Positions 54,724 to 63,180 of a DNA stretch of 64,000 bases are shown piece by piece (positions within the stretch are counted from its first letter, which is position 1; every line of letters begins with the position of its first letter). The stretch is taken from assembly GCA_023264815.1 (NCBI GenBank), contig JAHFUZ010000005.1, forward strand, positions 1 through 64,000, in the 5' to 3' direction. The position numbers and the translations under genes were made by a program. Under the pieces are notes generated by a model. That model was not told the DNA's origin, ran no database searches, and saw nothing but the letters and a program-made list of their open reading frames with translations. Origin of the DNA: Arthrobacter sp. GTDB lineage: Bacteria; Actinomycetota; Actinomycetes; Actinomycetales; Micrococcaceae.

Positions 54724-55713
54724 ATGACCATCGCTGACGCACCGGCCCGGCTGGCCTCGGCCGCGGACGCCTCCCTGCGCTGGCACGCGGACGGCCCCTA
54801 CAGCCTGCGGCAGACGCTCGGCACCCTCTTGCGCGGCACCGGGGATCCGTCGTTTTCGTCCCGGCCCGACGGGTTCTGGATGGCGTTTACGACGCCGGAT
54901 GGCCCGGTCACGCTGCGCCTCACCGCTGTTGCCGGTTCGGGAGCGGGCCTTGATGGTGGCGTTGACGCCCAGGCGTGGGGCCCCGGGTCTGCCGCCGGGC
55001 TCGCCGGAGTACCGGGCCTGCTGGGCGCCCGGGACGACTGGACGGCCTTTGACGGGCCCGCCTTCCACGCCACCCTCCCCCGCATGGTGCGTGAGGCCCG
55101 GCGCCGGAACCCGGCACTCAGGCTGCCCTCCACCGGACGCATGGTTGACTGCCTGGTGCCCACCATCCTGGAGCAGAAGGTCACCGTCATCGAGGCCCGC
55201 CGCGGCTACCGGTACCTCATGGACAGGTTCGGCTCCCCCGCACCCGCCGCCGGCCGGGCCGCACCGGAAGGACTTCGTATCCAGCCCACTCCGGAGCAGT
55301 GGCTGCGGATCCCGTCCTGGGAATGGCATCAGGCCGGAGTGGGCCCGCAGCGGTCCGCAACCGTCATGCGCGCGCTGCGCTCCGCCGTCGCGCTTGAACG
55401 GCTGGCAGCACTGCCGGCCTCGGAGGCGGCAGTAAAACTGCAGGTCATCCCCGGCGTCGGCGTCTGGACCGCGGCTGAAGTAGTGCAGCGGACCCACGGC
55501 TGCCCGGACTCCATCGCTGTGGGCGACTACCACCTCGCTGCCTATGTGGGTGCCGCCCTGACCGGCCGCCGGACGGACGATGCCGGAATGCTTGAACTGC
55601 TTCAGCCGTGGGCCGGGCAGCGGCAACGGGTGGTCCGGATGATTTATCTCAGCGGCTTCCGGAAACCAACCTTCGGGCCGCGGATGACCATCCAGGACCA
55701 CCGCCGGCACTGA
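54724..55713 (+). CDS. AlkA-like DNA-3-methyladenine glycosylase
   Basis: 329 residues. The HhH-GPD core is in the C-terminal half: L-Q-V-I-P-G-V-G-V-W-T-A-A-E-V near residue 238 (helix-hairpin-helix) and the catalytic aspartate D265 in A-V-G-D-Y-H-L. The N-terminal part resembles AlkA domain 1. It removes alkylated bases from DNA. GACGAT lies 6 nt before the ATG, a possible weak leaderless -10. It faces away from the VOC gene. Confidence 0.85.
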   Translation: MTIADAPARLASAADASLRWHADGPYSLRQTLGTLLRGTGDPSFSSRPDGFWMAFTTPDGPVTLRLTAVAGSGAGLDGGVDAQAWGPGSAAGLAGVPGLLGARDDWTAFDGPAFHATLPRMVREARRRNPALRLPSTGRMVDCLVPTILEQKVTVIEARRGYRYLMDRFGSPAPAAGRAAPEGLRIQPTPEQWLRIPSWEWHQAGVGPQRSATVMRALRSAVALERLAALPASEAAVKLQVIPGVGVWTAAEVVQRTHGCPDSIAVGDYHLAAYVGAALTGRRTDDAGMLELLQPWAGQRQRVVRMIYLSGFRKPTFGPRMTIQDHRRH

Positions 55714-55826
55714 CGTCTCGCCGCACCGCAGCGACGTCCGCCCGTGGGCAGTTCTCCCCATCACACTGTCCGGCGGCGTGGCATAGGCTTCTCCTGAGGC
55801 TGCACCATCATCTTGGGGGGAACAAA

Positions 55827-57308
55827 ATGGCAGGCATCTACGGGGCTGACGTGGGGCAACTCCGGGCACTGAGCAAACAGCTCAGCGTTTCGTCCTCAAA
55901 GCTGATGTCTGCCCGGGGCGCGCTGTCCCGGGAAGTTCACGGCTCAGGATCGTGGAAGGGTTACGACGCCGACAGGTTCCGGAGCGATTGGGACCGCACC
56001 CACAGTGCCCTGCTGGTGAGGGTCAGCCGGGCACTCGAAGTCGCTGGCAAAGCCGTGGCCGTCCATGCCGATGAGCAGGAAAAGGCCAGCAGCAGCGCCG
56101 GCGGCGCAGCCGCTCACAACGGCTTCGGCGGGAAGGGCACCGGCTCCGACGGCAAGCTGCCGGGCCGAACGGACCATTCCGTTCCCCGGCACCCGGACCG
56201 GGGTGAGGCCAACCTCTCGGCGTCGGAAGTGGACCGGCTGCAGGGCCTGGTCCGTGACGCGGCGGACGACAACGACTTTTTCGAGGGCAACGACCGGGAC
56301 GTCAACGAACTCCGGGAGGCGTTGTCCGCCCTGACGCCCGGCCAAGTGGACCAGCTGCTGATGTCACTGACGGACGAGCAGCTGCAGGCGCTTGCCGGCG
56401 GGGCGGCGGCAGGCGGCACTGGCCTCTTCAACTGGGAGGGGACCACGCCGTTCGAGAGACAGCAGCTGCTGGACCAGCTGCTGTCCAAAGCCTCCCCGGA
56501 CCAGGTGGACCGCCTCACAGCCCTGATCCCCTGGTCGCAACCGAACGGCGAGGCCATGGGTGACGCTGCCCGGCCGGGTGGTGCTGACCCCAGCACCACG
56601 AACCAGTGGATGGAACCCACCGCCCCGGTGATCGGCGAGCGGCCCAGCAGGGACGACATCCGCCAGGGCCAGTATGGCGACTGCGTGGTTTTGGCGGCAG
56701 CAGGTGCCATGATCAACGCGGATCCAGGTTGGGCCCAGGCCCACGTGACGGACAACGGCAACGGCACGGTCTCCGTCCTGCTCTTCGACAAGAATGGCCA
56801 GGAGCAGTGGGTGACCGTCACCAGTGACCTGCCGGCGAACGCCGCCGGCGGCCAAATGGGCGCGAGCCCGGGACAGGGCGGCAACTGGGCTGCCTACGTT
56901 GAGAAGGCCCTCGCGCAGGTCTACACCGAGGACGACAACCGTGATGGCACCGCCGAAGGGGCTCCGCCGGACGCAGCCCACGAGCCCGGCAATTACCGGG
57001 CCATCGAAGGCAACTGGGGGCCGGATGCCTTCCAGTACCTGGCGGGGCCGGACGTGGAACGGACCAGCGACGCCGGCGTCCTGTGGGATGCAGCCGATGA
57101 CGGCCGTCCTTCCCTGGTGACCACACGCGGCGAAACCCCGGAGGGCGCACCTCCGGGATACCATGCCGGCCACGCCTACTTTGTTACCGGAACCGACGGA
57201 CGGGGAAATATCATCCTGCAGAATCCCTGGGGGCCGCACGAGCCCACCATGACTATTTCCAGGGACGAGTTCAGCCGGCTCTTTAGCGATGCGACGGTGG
57301 CGCGGTGA
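55827..57308 (+). CDS. WXG100-type protein with calpain-like (C2) cysteine protease domain
   Basis: 493 residues from ATG at 55827 behind TTGGGGGG. Residues 1-90 form a WXG100-like hairpin with W43-K-G45 and F-R-S-D-W after it. A linker (90-135) and a helical region rich in L-L-x-Q-L-L (135-245) follow. The C-terminal domain (about 265-493) has a calpain-type triad: C286 in G-Q-Y-G-D-C-V-V-L-A, H449 in A-G-H-A-Y-F-V-T-G, and N466 in L-Q-N-P-W-G. Calpains cleave proteins at few sites. With the WXG100 head, a type VII-secreted protease effector is the best reading. The lipoprotein gene behind it overlaps by 4 bp. Confidence 0.85.
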   Translation: MAGIYGADVGQLRALSKQLSVSSSKLMSARGALSREVHGSGSWKGYDADRFRSDWDRTHSALLVRVSRALEVAGKAVAVHADEQEKASSSAGGAAAHNGFGGKGTGSDGKLPGRTDHSVPRHPDRGEANLSASEVDRLQGLVRDAADDNDFFEGNDRDVNELREALSALTPGQVDQLLMSLTDEQLQALAGGAAAGGTGLFNWEGTTPFERQQLLDQLLSKASPDQVDRLTALIPWSQPNGEAMGDAARPGGADPSTTNQWMEPTAPVIGERPSRDDIRQGQYGDCVVLAAAGAMINADPGWAQAHVTDNGNGTVSVLLFDKNGQEQWVTVTSDLPANAAGGQMGASPGQGGNWAAYVEKALAQVYTEDDNRDGTAEGAPPDAAHEPGNYRAIEGNWGPDAFQYLAGPDVERTSDAGVLWDAADDGRPSLVTTRGETPEGAPPGYHAGHAYFVTGTDGRGNIILQNPWGPHEPTMTISRDEFSRLFSDATVAR

Positions 57309-57745
57309 CATCCCGGCATTGGCGGCGCGACATCGTGTGCGGGCTGTTGCCAGCAGCCCTGCTCCTCACGTCCTGTGCCGCCGCCTCCACAGACTCCGCA
57401 CGCCAAGAAACCACGAAGGAACCCACCATGTCTGCCAACGCCAGTTGCACGAAAGACGGAGCGTACCGGATCATTCCGTCCGCCAACGGCTCTTTTCCCC
57501 TGCTCCCGGCCTCCCCGCTGGGAGCAGACTCAACGCCGCGGGTCCGGCTTTCCAGCACCCACCTGCGCGCTATCCCGCCAACAGTCGACGTGTCAGTGGC
57601 CCTGTCCGGCCCGGGAGAACCGGGCACCCAGGAATTCCGTGGACTGGAGATCGGCCACGAAGCCACGTTCGGCGGCTACACGATCAGGATCACCTCGATC
57701 TGCGACAGGGAAGCCCTCTTCGACCTCGTCAGCCAACCGGACTAG
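57305..57745 (+). CDS. lipoprotein coupled to the calpain-like effector gene
   Basis: 146 residues from GTG overlapping the previous stop (GTGA). The signal sequence has a basic start (R-H-W-R-R), a hydrophobic core and lipobox L-L-T-S-C (C24), so the protein is anchored outside the membrane. The rest is a small, beta-rich, possibly Ig-like domain with two cysteines (S-C-T-K-D and S-I-C-D) that could form a disulfide. I know no family. Position and location fit an immunity protein or inhibitor for the secreted protease; this is inference. The 3' end overlaps the fatty-acid ligase gene by 17 bp on the other strand. Confidence 0.7.
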   Translation: MTSRHWRRDIVCGLLPAALLLTSCAAASTDSARQETTKEPTMSANASCTKDGAYRIIPSANGSFPLLPASPLGADSTPRVRLSSTHLRAIPPTVDVSVALSGPGEPGTQEFRGLEIGHEATFGGYTIRITSICDREALFDLVSQPD

Positions 57746-59435
57746 CAGACCCTCGGGAGGGCAGCCCCAGGCGGGCCACGGCTTCCTCGCGCATCTCCAC
57801 CTTGCGGATCTTCCCGGAGACTGTCATGGGGAAGCTTTCGCGGACGTCGACGTACCGGGGCACCTTGTAATGCGCCAGCTTCCCGCGGCAATACTCCGCA
57901 AGTGAGGCAGCATCCACCGGTTCCGCACCTGGCTTGAGGATAACGCAGGCCATCAGCTCCTCGCCGTAGCGGGCGTCCGGAACGCCGATCACCTGCACGT
58001 CCTGGATGGCGGGATGGGTGTACAGGAACTCCTCGATCTCCCGCGGGTAGACGTTTTCGCCGCCACGGATCACCATGTCCTTGATCCGGCCCTCGATCAC
58101 CAGATAGCCGTCCTCATCCATCCGCGCCAGGTCACCGGTGTGCATCCAGCCTTCGGCGTCGATGGCTTCTGCGGTTTTGTCCGGCTGGCCCCAGTAACCC
58201 TGCATCACCGCGTAGCCGCGGGTGCACAGCTCGCCGATCTCGCCGCGCTCCAGGACGTCCCCGGAACCGGGGTCAACAACCTGGCTTTCCAGCCGCGGCA
58301 TGGTGCGCCCCACGCTCTCGGTCCGCTGTTGCAGGGTGTCACCGTTCCGGGTCATGGTGGACACGGGCGACGTCTCGGTCATGCCGTAGCAGATGGCCAC
58401 ATCCTTCATGTTCATCTCGGAAATAACCCGGTTCATCACCTCGATGGGGCACAGCGACCCGGCCATCACCCCTGTACGGAGCGTGGAAAGATCGTAGGAG
58501 GCAAAGTCCGGCAGCGCCAGCTCGGCGATGAACATGGTGGGCACGCCATACAGTGACGTGCCGCCGAAGTCCTGGACCGCCTCCAGCGCTGCCGCCGGGC
58601 TAAACCCGCGGCCGGGGATGATCGAGGCCGAACCGTGGCTGAGCGCGGCCAGGTTGCCGATCACCATCCCGAAGCAGTGGTAGAACGGCACCGGAATGAC
58701 CACCCTGTCCTGCTCCGTATAGCCCAGCAGTTCGCCGATCGAGAAGCCGTTGTTCAGGATGTTGTGGTGGGTCAGCGTGGCGCCTTTGGGAAAGCCGGTG
58801 GTTCCGGAGGTGTACTGCAAATTGATGGGATCGTGCGGGTCCAGTTCCGCCATCCGTTCCTTCAGTACTGAATGTCCGACGGCGTCGGCCCGCTTGAGCA
58901 GCTCGGCGTACGTCAGCTCTGCCTCACCCCGGGGGTCGCCGACGTCGAGCCCCTCCAGTCCGGGATCCGGCAGGAACACCAGCTCCTGCAGGTCCGGGCA
59001 GCCGGCGAGGGCCTGGCGCGCCATCGCCACGTAATCGCTGTTCCGGTCCGACGGCGCGGTAACAAGCATCCGCATGCCGTGCTGCTTCACCACGAATTCC
59101 AGTTCGTGGCTGCGGTAGGCCGGGTTGACGTTCACCAGGATGGCGCCCGCCTTGGCGGTGGCGTACTGCAGGAGGGTCCATTCGGCGCAGTTCGGGCTCC
59201 AGATGCCCACCCTCTCCCCCTTCGCGACGCCCGAGGCGAGAAGCGCCCGCGCGAGGCGGTCGACGTCGTCGTTCATTTTGGTGTAGCTCCAGCGGCGGGC
59301 GTCCCCGCCCGGAACCGCCGCGGCCTCGATCAGCGCATCGTGGAAGGGAAACCTGGCCGCCACCCGCTCGAAGTTCTGGCCGATGGTTTCCTCAAGGAGC
59401 GGAACGTCAGTGTCCCCGGCTGTGTAAGCACGCAT
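57729..59435 (-). CDS. AMP-forming acyl-CoA synthetase (FadD-like)
   Basis: 568 residues. The AMP-binding motif Y-T-S-G-T-T-G-F-P-K-G-A is near residue 212, Y-G-M-T-E-T-S-P near 356, and the C-terminal D-M-V-I-R-G-G-E-N near 460 with the lysine in V-S-G-K-I-R-K near 545. The sequence resembles medium/long-chain acyl-CoA ligases. It activates carboxylic acids with ATP and CoA. TAGCGT lies 6 nt before the ATG (leaderless). Confidence 0.92.
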   Translation of the reverse strand: MRAYTAGDTDVPLLEETIGQNFERVAARFPFHDALIEAAAVPGGDARRWSYTKMNDDVDRLARALLASGVAKGERVGIWSPNCAEWTLLQYATAKAGAILVNVNPAYRSHELEFVVKQHGMRMLVTAPSDRNSDYVAMARQALAGCPDLQELVFLPDPGLEGLDVGDPRGEAELTYAELLKRADAVGHSVLKERMAELDPHDPINLQYTSGTTGFPKGATLTHHNILNNGFSIGELLGYTEQDRVVIPVPFYHCFGMVIGNLAALSHGSASIIPGRGFSPAAALEAVQDFGGTSLYGVPTMFIAELALPDFASYDLSTLRTGVMAGSLCPIEVMNRVISEMNMKDVAICYGMTETSPVSTMTRNGDTLQQRTESVGRTMPRLESQVVDPGSGDVLERGEIGELCTRGYAVMQGYWGQPDKTAEAIDAEGWMHTGDLARMDEDGYLVIEGRIKDMVIRGGENVYPREIEEFLYTHPAIQDVQVIGVPDARYGEELMACVILKPGAEPVDAASLAEYCRGKLAHYKVPRYVDVRESFPMTVSGKIRKVEMREEAVARLGLPSRGSASPVG

Positions 59436-59441
59436 GGTGGC

Positions 59442-59447
59442 ACGCTA
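59442..59447 (-). promoter_or_regulatory. -10 box of leaderless acyl-CoA ligase gene
   Basis: TAGCGT on the minus strand lies 6 nt before the ATG at 59433-59435. Confidence 0.55.
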
Positions 59448-59494
59448 CCAACTGGCCCCGGGCAAGGAAAGCAAACAGGACGTCCACAGCCCGG

Positions 59495-59500
59495 TATTGT
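59495..59500 (+). promoter_or_regulatory. -10 box of monooxygenase gene
   Basis: TATTGT lies 7 nt before the ATG at 59508; divergent to the -10 at 59442-59447. Confidence 0.45.
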
Positions 59501-59507
59501 GAAATCC

Positions 59508-59786
59508 ATGAGTGCACCCATCGACCTGCAGGCAACGTTCATCCCCAACGACGGCGAGTTCTTCCGTGTGAAGCTCGCCCTGGAAATCGCCATCGATGAG
59601 GTGGTGAACGAGCCCGGCTGCATCCGCTATGAGCTGACCGAGGCCACCGAGGAGAAGCTGGTCCTGACCGAACAGTGGGCATCCGAAGAGGACCTGGCGA
59701 AGCACTCCAAGGGCATCGCGGTGCAGGACCTGAACGAATCGCTGAGCGCGCTGCTGGCCGAGCCCATCAAGGTGGAACGCCTTTAG
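59508..59786 (+). CDS. small antibiotic-biosynthesis-monooxygenase (ABM) domain protein
   Basis: 92 residues with the ABM/YgiN dimeric ferredoxin-like fold: E-P-G-C-I-R-Y-E-L near residue 36, L-T-E-Q-W-A-S-E-E-D-L-A-K-H near 54. Such proteins oxidise quinol-like compounds or act as redox accessory proteins. No cofactor motif is expected. It ends near a strong bidirectional hairpin and converges on trxA. Confidence 0.83.
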   Translation: MSAPIDLQATFIPNDGEFFRVKLALEIAIDEVVNEPGCIRYELTEATEEKLVLTEQWASEEDLAKHSKGIAVQDLNESLSALLAEPIKVERL

Positions 59787-59801
59787 TCCCTTAAACACCG
59801 G

Positions 59802-59851
59802 TTGCTCCGTAACTGTCGTTTTGAACCCTCAAAAAGACAGTTACGGAGCAA
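59802..59851. terminator. bidirectional terminator hairpin
   Basis: Perfect 16-bp arms TTGCTCCGTAACTGTC and its complement, with an 18-nt loop containing T and A runs (GTTTTG, CAAAAA), between two convergent genes. Confidence 0.85.
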
Positions 59852-59869
59852 TCGATGGTTAAGGAGCGG

Positions 59870-60292
59870 TTAGGCGTCCGGGATCTGTGTGCCGTCCTGG
59901 GGACCGGACGTGCCGGCGGCGGCCGCGGCTTCTGCCCGCGAGCGCGCCACGTGGGCGTGGACTTCATCCATGTCCAGTGCCTTGACGGCGTCCACAACCT
60001 GCTCGAGCTGCTGGGCGTTCAGCGCGCCGGGCTGGGAGAAGACCAGGACTTTTTCGCGGAAGGCCATCAGCGTGGGGATGGACGTGATGCCTGCCTCGGC
60101 GGCGAGCTGCTGCTCGGCCTCGGTGTCCACCTTCGTGAACAGGACATCGGAGTGCTTCTCCGACACGGCACTGTAGGTGGGCCCGAACTGCTTGCAGGGA
60201 CCGCACCATTCGGCCCAGAAGTCCACCAGGACAATGTCGTTGCCTTCGATGGTCGATGCGAACTGTTCACCTGTGATGTCTACGGTTGCCAT
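59870..60292 (-). CDS. trxA: thioredoxin
   Basis: 140 residues from ATG at 60290-60292. The active site W-C-G-P-C is at about residues 31-35, with the cis-proline loop S-I-P-T-L near 75. The fold is followed by a helical Ala-rich tail (115-140), longer than classical 105-residue thioredoxins. It reduces protein disulfides in the cytoplasm. TACCGT lies 7 nt upstream. The longer open frame upstream is rejected. Confidence 0.92.
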   Translation of the reverse strand: MATVDITGEQFASTIEGNDIVLVDFWAEWCGPCKQFGPTYSAVSEKHSDVLFTKVDTEAEQQLAAEAGITSIPTLMAFREKVLVFSQPGALNAQQLEQVVDAVKALDMDEVHAHVARSRAEAAAAAGTSGPQDGTQIPDA

Positions 60293-60299
60293 GCCTTCA

Positions 60300-60305
60300 A
60301 CGGTA
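60300..60305 (-). promoter_or_regulatory. -10 box of trxA
   Basis: TACCGT on the minus strand lies 7 nt before the trxA ATG. Confidence 0.4.
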
Positions 60306-60443
60306 CGCGACATATGCCGGCCACGGGCGCCCTGTTCGCTCCCCGCGTCATCGGGAATAGACGCGGCGCGCCCGTGTACACCGGGCAGGGGGAGGCCTAA
60401 CGTAGGGGTCAACAGCTGCTGAGTGCCGGACACAGGAGGGTTT

Positions 60444-61382
60444 ATGCCCCAGGCTATCTCCACCCGGTCCCTGACGAAGAAATTCGGCCGCCGCGAAGTG
60501 CTGCACGGGGTGGATTTCAGCGTCGAGACGGGGTCCGTCTTCGGGGTCATCGGGCCCAACGGCGCGGGCAAGACCACCACCATGCGGTGCCTGCTGGACA
60601 TCATCCGCCCCACGTCCGGGGAGGTCCGGGTCCTGGGTGAGGATCCGCGGCTGGGCGGCCCGGAGCTCCGGCGCAGGATCGGCTACCTGCCTGGAGAGCT
60701 GTTCCTGGAGGGCCGAGTCACCGGCCGCAAGCTCCTGTCCCATTACGAGGCCATCAGTGGCCCTGTGCCGCCGGGCCGGATTGATGCCCTCGCGGAACGG
60801 CTGGGGCTTGACCTGGACAGGCACACCCGCAAGCTGTCCAAAGGCAACAAACAGAAACTGGGCCTGGTGCAGGCGTTTATGCATGAGCCCGAACTGCTGG
60901 TCCTTGATGAGCCCACCAGCGGCCTGGACCCGCTTATCCAGCAGGAATTCCATGCCATGGTCCGCGAAGCGCGGCTGAAGGGGCAGACCATTTTCCTCAG
61001 CTCCCATGTCCTCAGCGAGGTTCAGCAGACCGCGGACACCGTGGCCATTCTCCGTGACGGCAGGATCATCGCCGTCGAATCCGTCAGCGGGTTGCGCGAA
61101 GGTGCGGTGCGGCACCTTCGGTTCACGGCGGACGGGATCACAGCGCACGACGCCGGCGCGCTGCTGGGGACGGTGCCCGGCGTCGGGAATGTCACGGTGC
61201 TGGAGTCCAACGGCACCGTGACGCTGTCAGCCACCCTCGAGGGGGCCATCCAGCCGCTGGTCCGAACCCTGGGCACGCTGCGGCTGAAGGACCTCGTCCT
61301 GGAGGAGCCAGACCTGGAAGAGTCCGTGCTGCAGATGTATTCCGGTCCAGCGGATCCACCCCGGAGGGAGGCGGCCACATGA
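60444..61382 (+). CDS. ABC exporter ATP-binding protein
   Basis: 312 residues from ATG at 60444 behind AGGAGGG. Walker A G-P-N-G-A-G-K-T-T near residue 38, signature L-S-K-G-N-K-Q-K near 134, Walker B L-L-V-L-D-E-P-T near 155 and the switch histidine S-S-H-V near 188. A C-terminal extension (about 220-312) is of the CcmA/DrrA type. It powers an ABC-2 exporter with the permease in the next gene, overlapping by 4 bp. Confidence 0.93.
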   Translation: MPQAISTRSLTKKFGRREVLHGVDFSVETGSVFGVIGPNGAGKTTTMRCLLDIIRPTSGEVRVLGEDPRLGGPELRRRIGYLPGELFLEGRVTGRKLLSHYEAISGPVPPGRIDALAERLGLDLDRHTRKLSKGNKQKLGLVQAFMHEPELLVLDEPTSGLDPLIQQEFHAMVREARLKGQTIFLSSHVLSEVQQTADTVAILRDGRIIAVESVSGLREGAVRHLRFTADGITAHDAGALLGTVPGVGNVTVLESNGTVTLSATLEGAIQPLVRTLGTLRLKDLVLEEPDLEESVLQMYSGPADPPRREAAT

Positions 61383-62179
61383 GCACCACGCTGCCGCTGT
61401 TCCGCCGCGCGTTCTTTGACAGTTGGCGCTCCACCCTCGCATGGGCTGCCGGGCTGGCCGGAGCCACCTTCCTCTATCTGCCGCTGTACCCGTCCATCGG
61501 TGGCAGCGCCCAGATGCAGGACATGATCGACGCCCTCCCGCCGGAGATGGTGCGGGCGCTGAACTATGACCAGATTGCCACCGGCCCCGGCTACACCCAG
61601 GCCACGCTCTTCGGCCTGATCGGGTTCCTGCTGATGACCATCGCCTCCGTAGGATGGGGCGCTGCAGCGGTGGGCGGCGACGAGGAATCCGGCCAGCTGG
61701 AGCTCACCCTCGCCCACGGGGTCACCCGCGTGCAGGTGGTCCTGGAGCGCGCACTGTCCCTCGTCCTCCGGGTGGTCCTGCTCGCTGCCCTTGTCTTTGT
61801 GCTGGTCCGGGCGCTGAATGAATCAGCCCGGCTGGAGATCATGCCGGAGAACCTTTTCGGGGCGGCGGTACTGTTCGCCGGGCTGGCGCTGCTGACCGGA
61901 ACCGCAGCCCTGTGCGGGGGTGCGGTGTCCGGCCGGCGGACCTACGGGCTGGCGGCCGGTGCAGCGGTGGGTGTTGTGGGCTACGTCTTTAATGCCGTCG
62001 GCCGGCAGAGCCCGGACGTCGAGTGGCTGCTCAACCTGAGCCCCTACCACTGGGCCTATGGGAACGTGCCGGTGGCCAACGGAGCGGACTGGGCCGCGGC
62101 CGGCTGGATCTGGGGTATCTCGGCCGTTTTGGTGGCCGTGGCCGCATTCGCCGTCAGCAGGCGGGACGTCGGCACGTAA
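61379..62179 (+). CDS. ABC-2 type exporter permease
   Basis: 266 residues with six hydrophobic segments and extracytoplasmic loops after the first; the ATG overlaps the ATPase stop. The fold resembles the single-permease ABC-2 exporters for drugs, lipids or polyketides. A-x-G-G-D-E-E-S-G-Q-L-E near residue 99 is a family-typical cytoplasmic segment. The substrate is unknown; there is no adjacent regulator. Confidence 0.88.
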   Translation: MSTTLPLFRRAFFDSWRSTLAWAAGLAGATFLYLPLYPSIGGSAQMQDMIDALPPEMVRALNYDQIATGPGYTQATLFGLIGFLLMTIASVGWGAAAVGGDEESGQLELTLAHGVTRVQVVLERALSLVLRVVLLAALVFVLVRALNESARLEIMPENLFGAAVLFAGLALLTGTAALCGGAVSGRRTYGLAAGAAVGVVGYVFNAVGRQSPDVEWLLNLSPYHWAYGNVPVANGADWAAAGWIWGISAVLVAVAAFAVSRRDVGT

Positions 62180-62225
62180 GCGGCGCCCGGGCGGGTCTGG
62201 CTGCCCCGCTCAACCCCCGGAAGGG

Positions 62226-62780
62226 TCAGGCCGGAACGTCCCACAGGTGCGGAGCGGCGCTCCGGCTGCCCGGCAGCGCATTGGTCTCACGCCATTCATG
62301 GATCCACTCCGGCAGCACCAGGTCTGCGGGTGGCTGGCCGAACTCGCGCAGGATCTCCTCCTGGCTGACGGGTTTGCCTTTGCTGACCAGGCGGGTGGCG
62401 ATGTAGGCACGCGCGTAGATTTCGCCGTCGGCCACCATGCGCTGCTCGAAATAGATCGCCTTGGCGTCCAGGCCGATGATCCTCGTGTCAATGGTGTACC
62501 GCTGCCACAGCTGCAGGGACTTCCGGAAAGCGATGGTTTCCCCCGCCGCCACCGGACTCCAGCCTCGCCGGCGCATCCTCTTCCACACACCGCTGCGGAC
62601 CATCAGGTCAAACCGGCCCAGGTCCATGAGGGAGAAGTACATGCCGTTGTTCACGTGCATGGCGATGTCGATGTCGGTAGGCAGGACACGCAGCGGCACC
62701 GAGGCCGCGTCCCAGATAGTCAGGGCCGAACGGCGGGCGGAGGTGAACAGCATCAGGAGGGTGCGCAGGAGCAGGTGCAT
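62226..62780 (-). CDS. hot-dog acyl-CoA thioesterase, THEM6-like
   Basis: 184 residues. The hot-dog fold shows D-I-D-I-A-M-H-V-N-N-G-M-Y-F near residue 36 (conserved D..H..N as in 4-hydroxybenzoyl-CoA thioesterases) and R-K-S-L-Q-L-W near 87. An N-terminal hydrophobic stretch (L-L-R-T-L-L-M-L-F) may attach it to the membrane, as in THEM6-type proteins. TAACAT lies 6 nt before the ATG (leaderless). Confidence 0.8.
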   Translation of the reverse strand: MHLLLRTLLMLFTSARRSALTIWDAASVPLRVLPTDIDIAMHVNNGMYFSLMDLGRFDLMVRSGVWKRMRRRGWSPVAAGETIAFRKSLQLWQRYTIDTRIIGLDAKAIYFEQRMVADGEIYARAYIATRLVSKGKPVSQEEILREFGQPPADLVLPEWIHEWRETNALPGSRSAAPHLWDVPA

Positions 62781-62786
62781 TCCCCA

Positions 62787-62792
62787 ATGTTA
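62787..62792 (-). promoter_or_regulatory. -10 box of leaderless thioesterase gene
   Basis: TAACAT on the minus strand lies 6 nt before the ATG at 62778-62780. Confidence 0.5.
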
Positions 62793-63180
62793 CCCACGAG
62801 TAACATGGTGGCAAATCCGCAGCCCCGGCGCCGGAGTAGGTAGTGGCCCCAAATGGTGAGTAGGAACCCCGGGTTGGGCCCAGTGTTCCGCGGAAATATT
62901 AGGGTAACCCCTACTCGTGCCCTGCCGGTGCCCGCTTCCTAGACTCGTAATTCCTAGGGCCGAACAAAGTTGCCGGCGCATCCTCCAATGCTGGGGTGGG
63001 TGATGCCGCTTCATTGCGGAGCTTCCGTATCCTCCGGGACTGCGGGCGCCTCCCATCGTGCGCTGTACGGTGCTGGCCACAGGCCGGAACTACAGCGCAT
63101 CACACCTCGATCCGTCCTGCACCCGATGACTGGCTCCGCCTTCGTCGCCGTGTGCCGGGCCGACCCTCGATGGGCCACCC
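62793..63180 (+). other. long leader of the LysM gene
   Basis: 388 bp without a supported gene. TAGACT at 62940-62945 is a good -10, which would give a 5' leader of about 230 nt rich in stem candidates such as GCTTC/GGAGC and GGGACTGCGGGCGCCTCCC. A pair of GAGTAGG / CCTACTC sequences (62860s and 62910s) lies upstream. Long structured leaders before cell-wall genes are often c-di-AMP riboswitches in actinobacteria; I could not match that motif. Confidence 0.35.
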
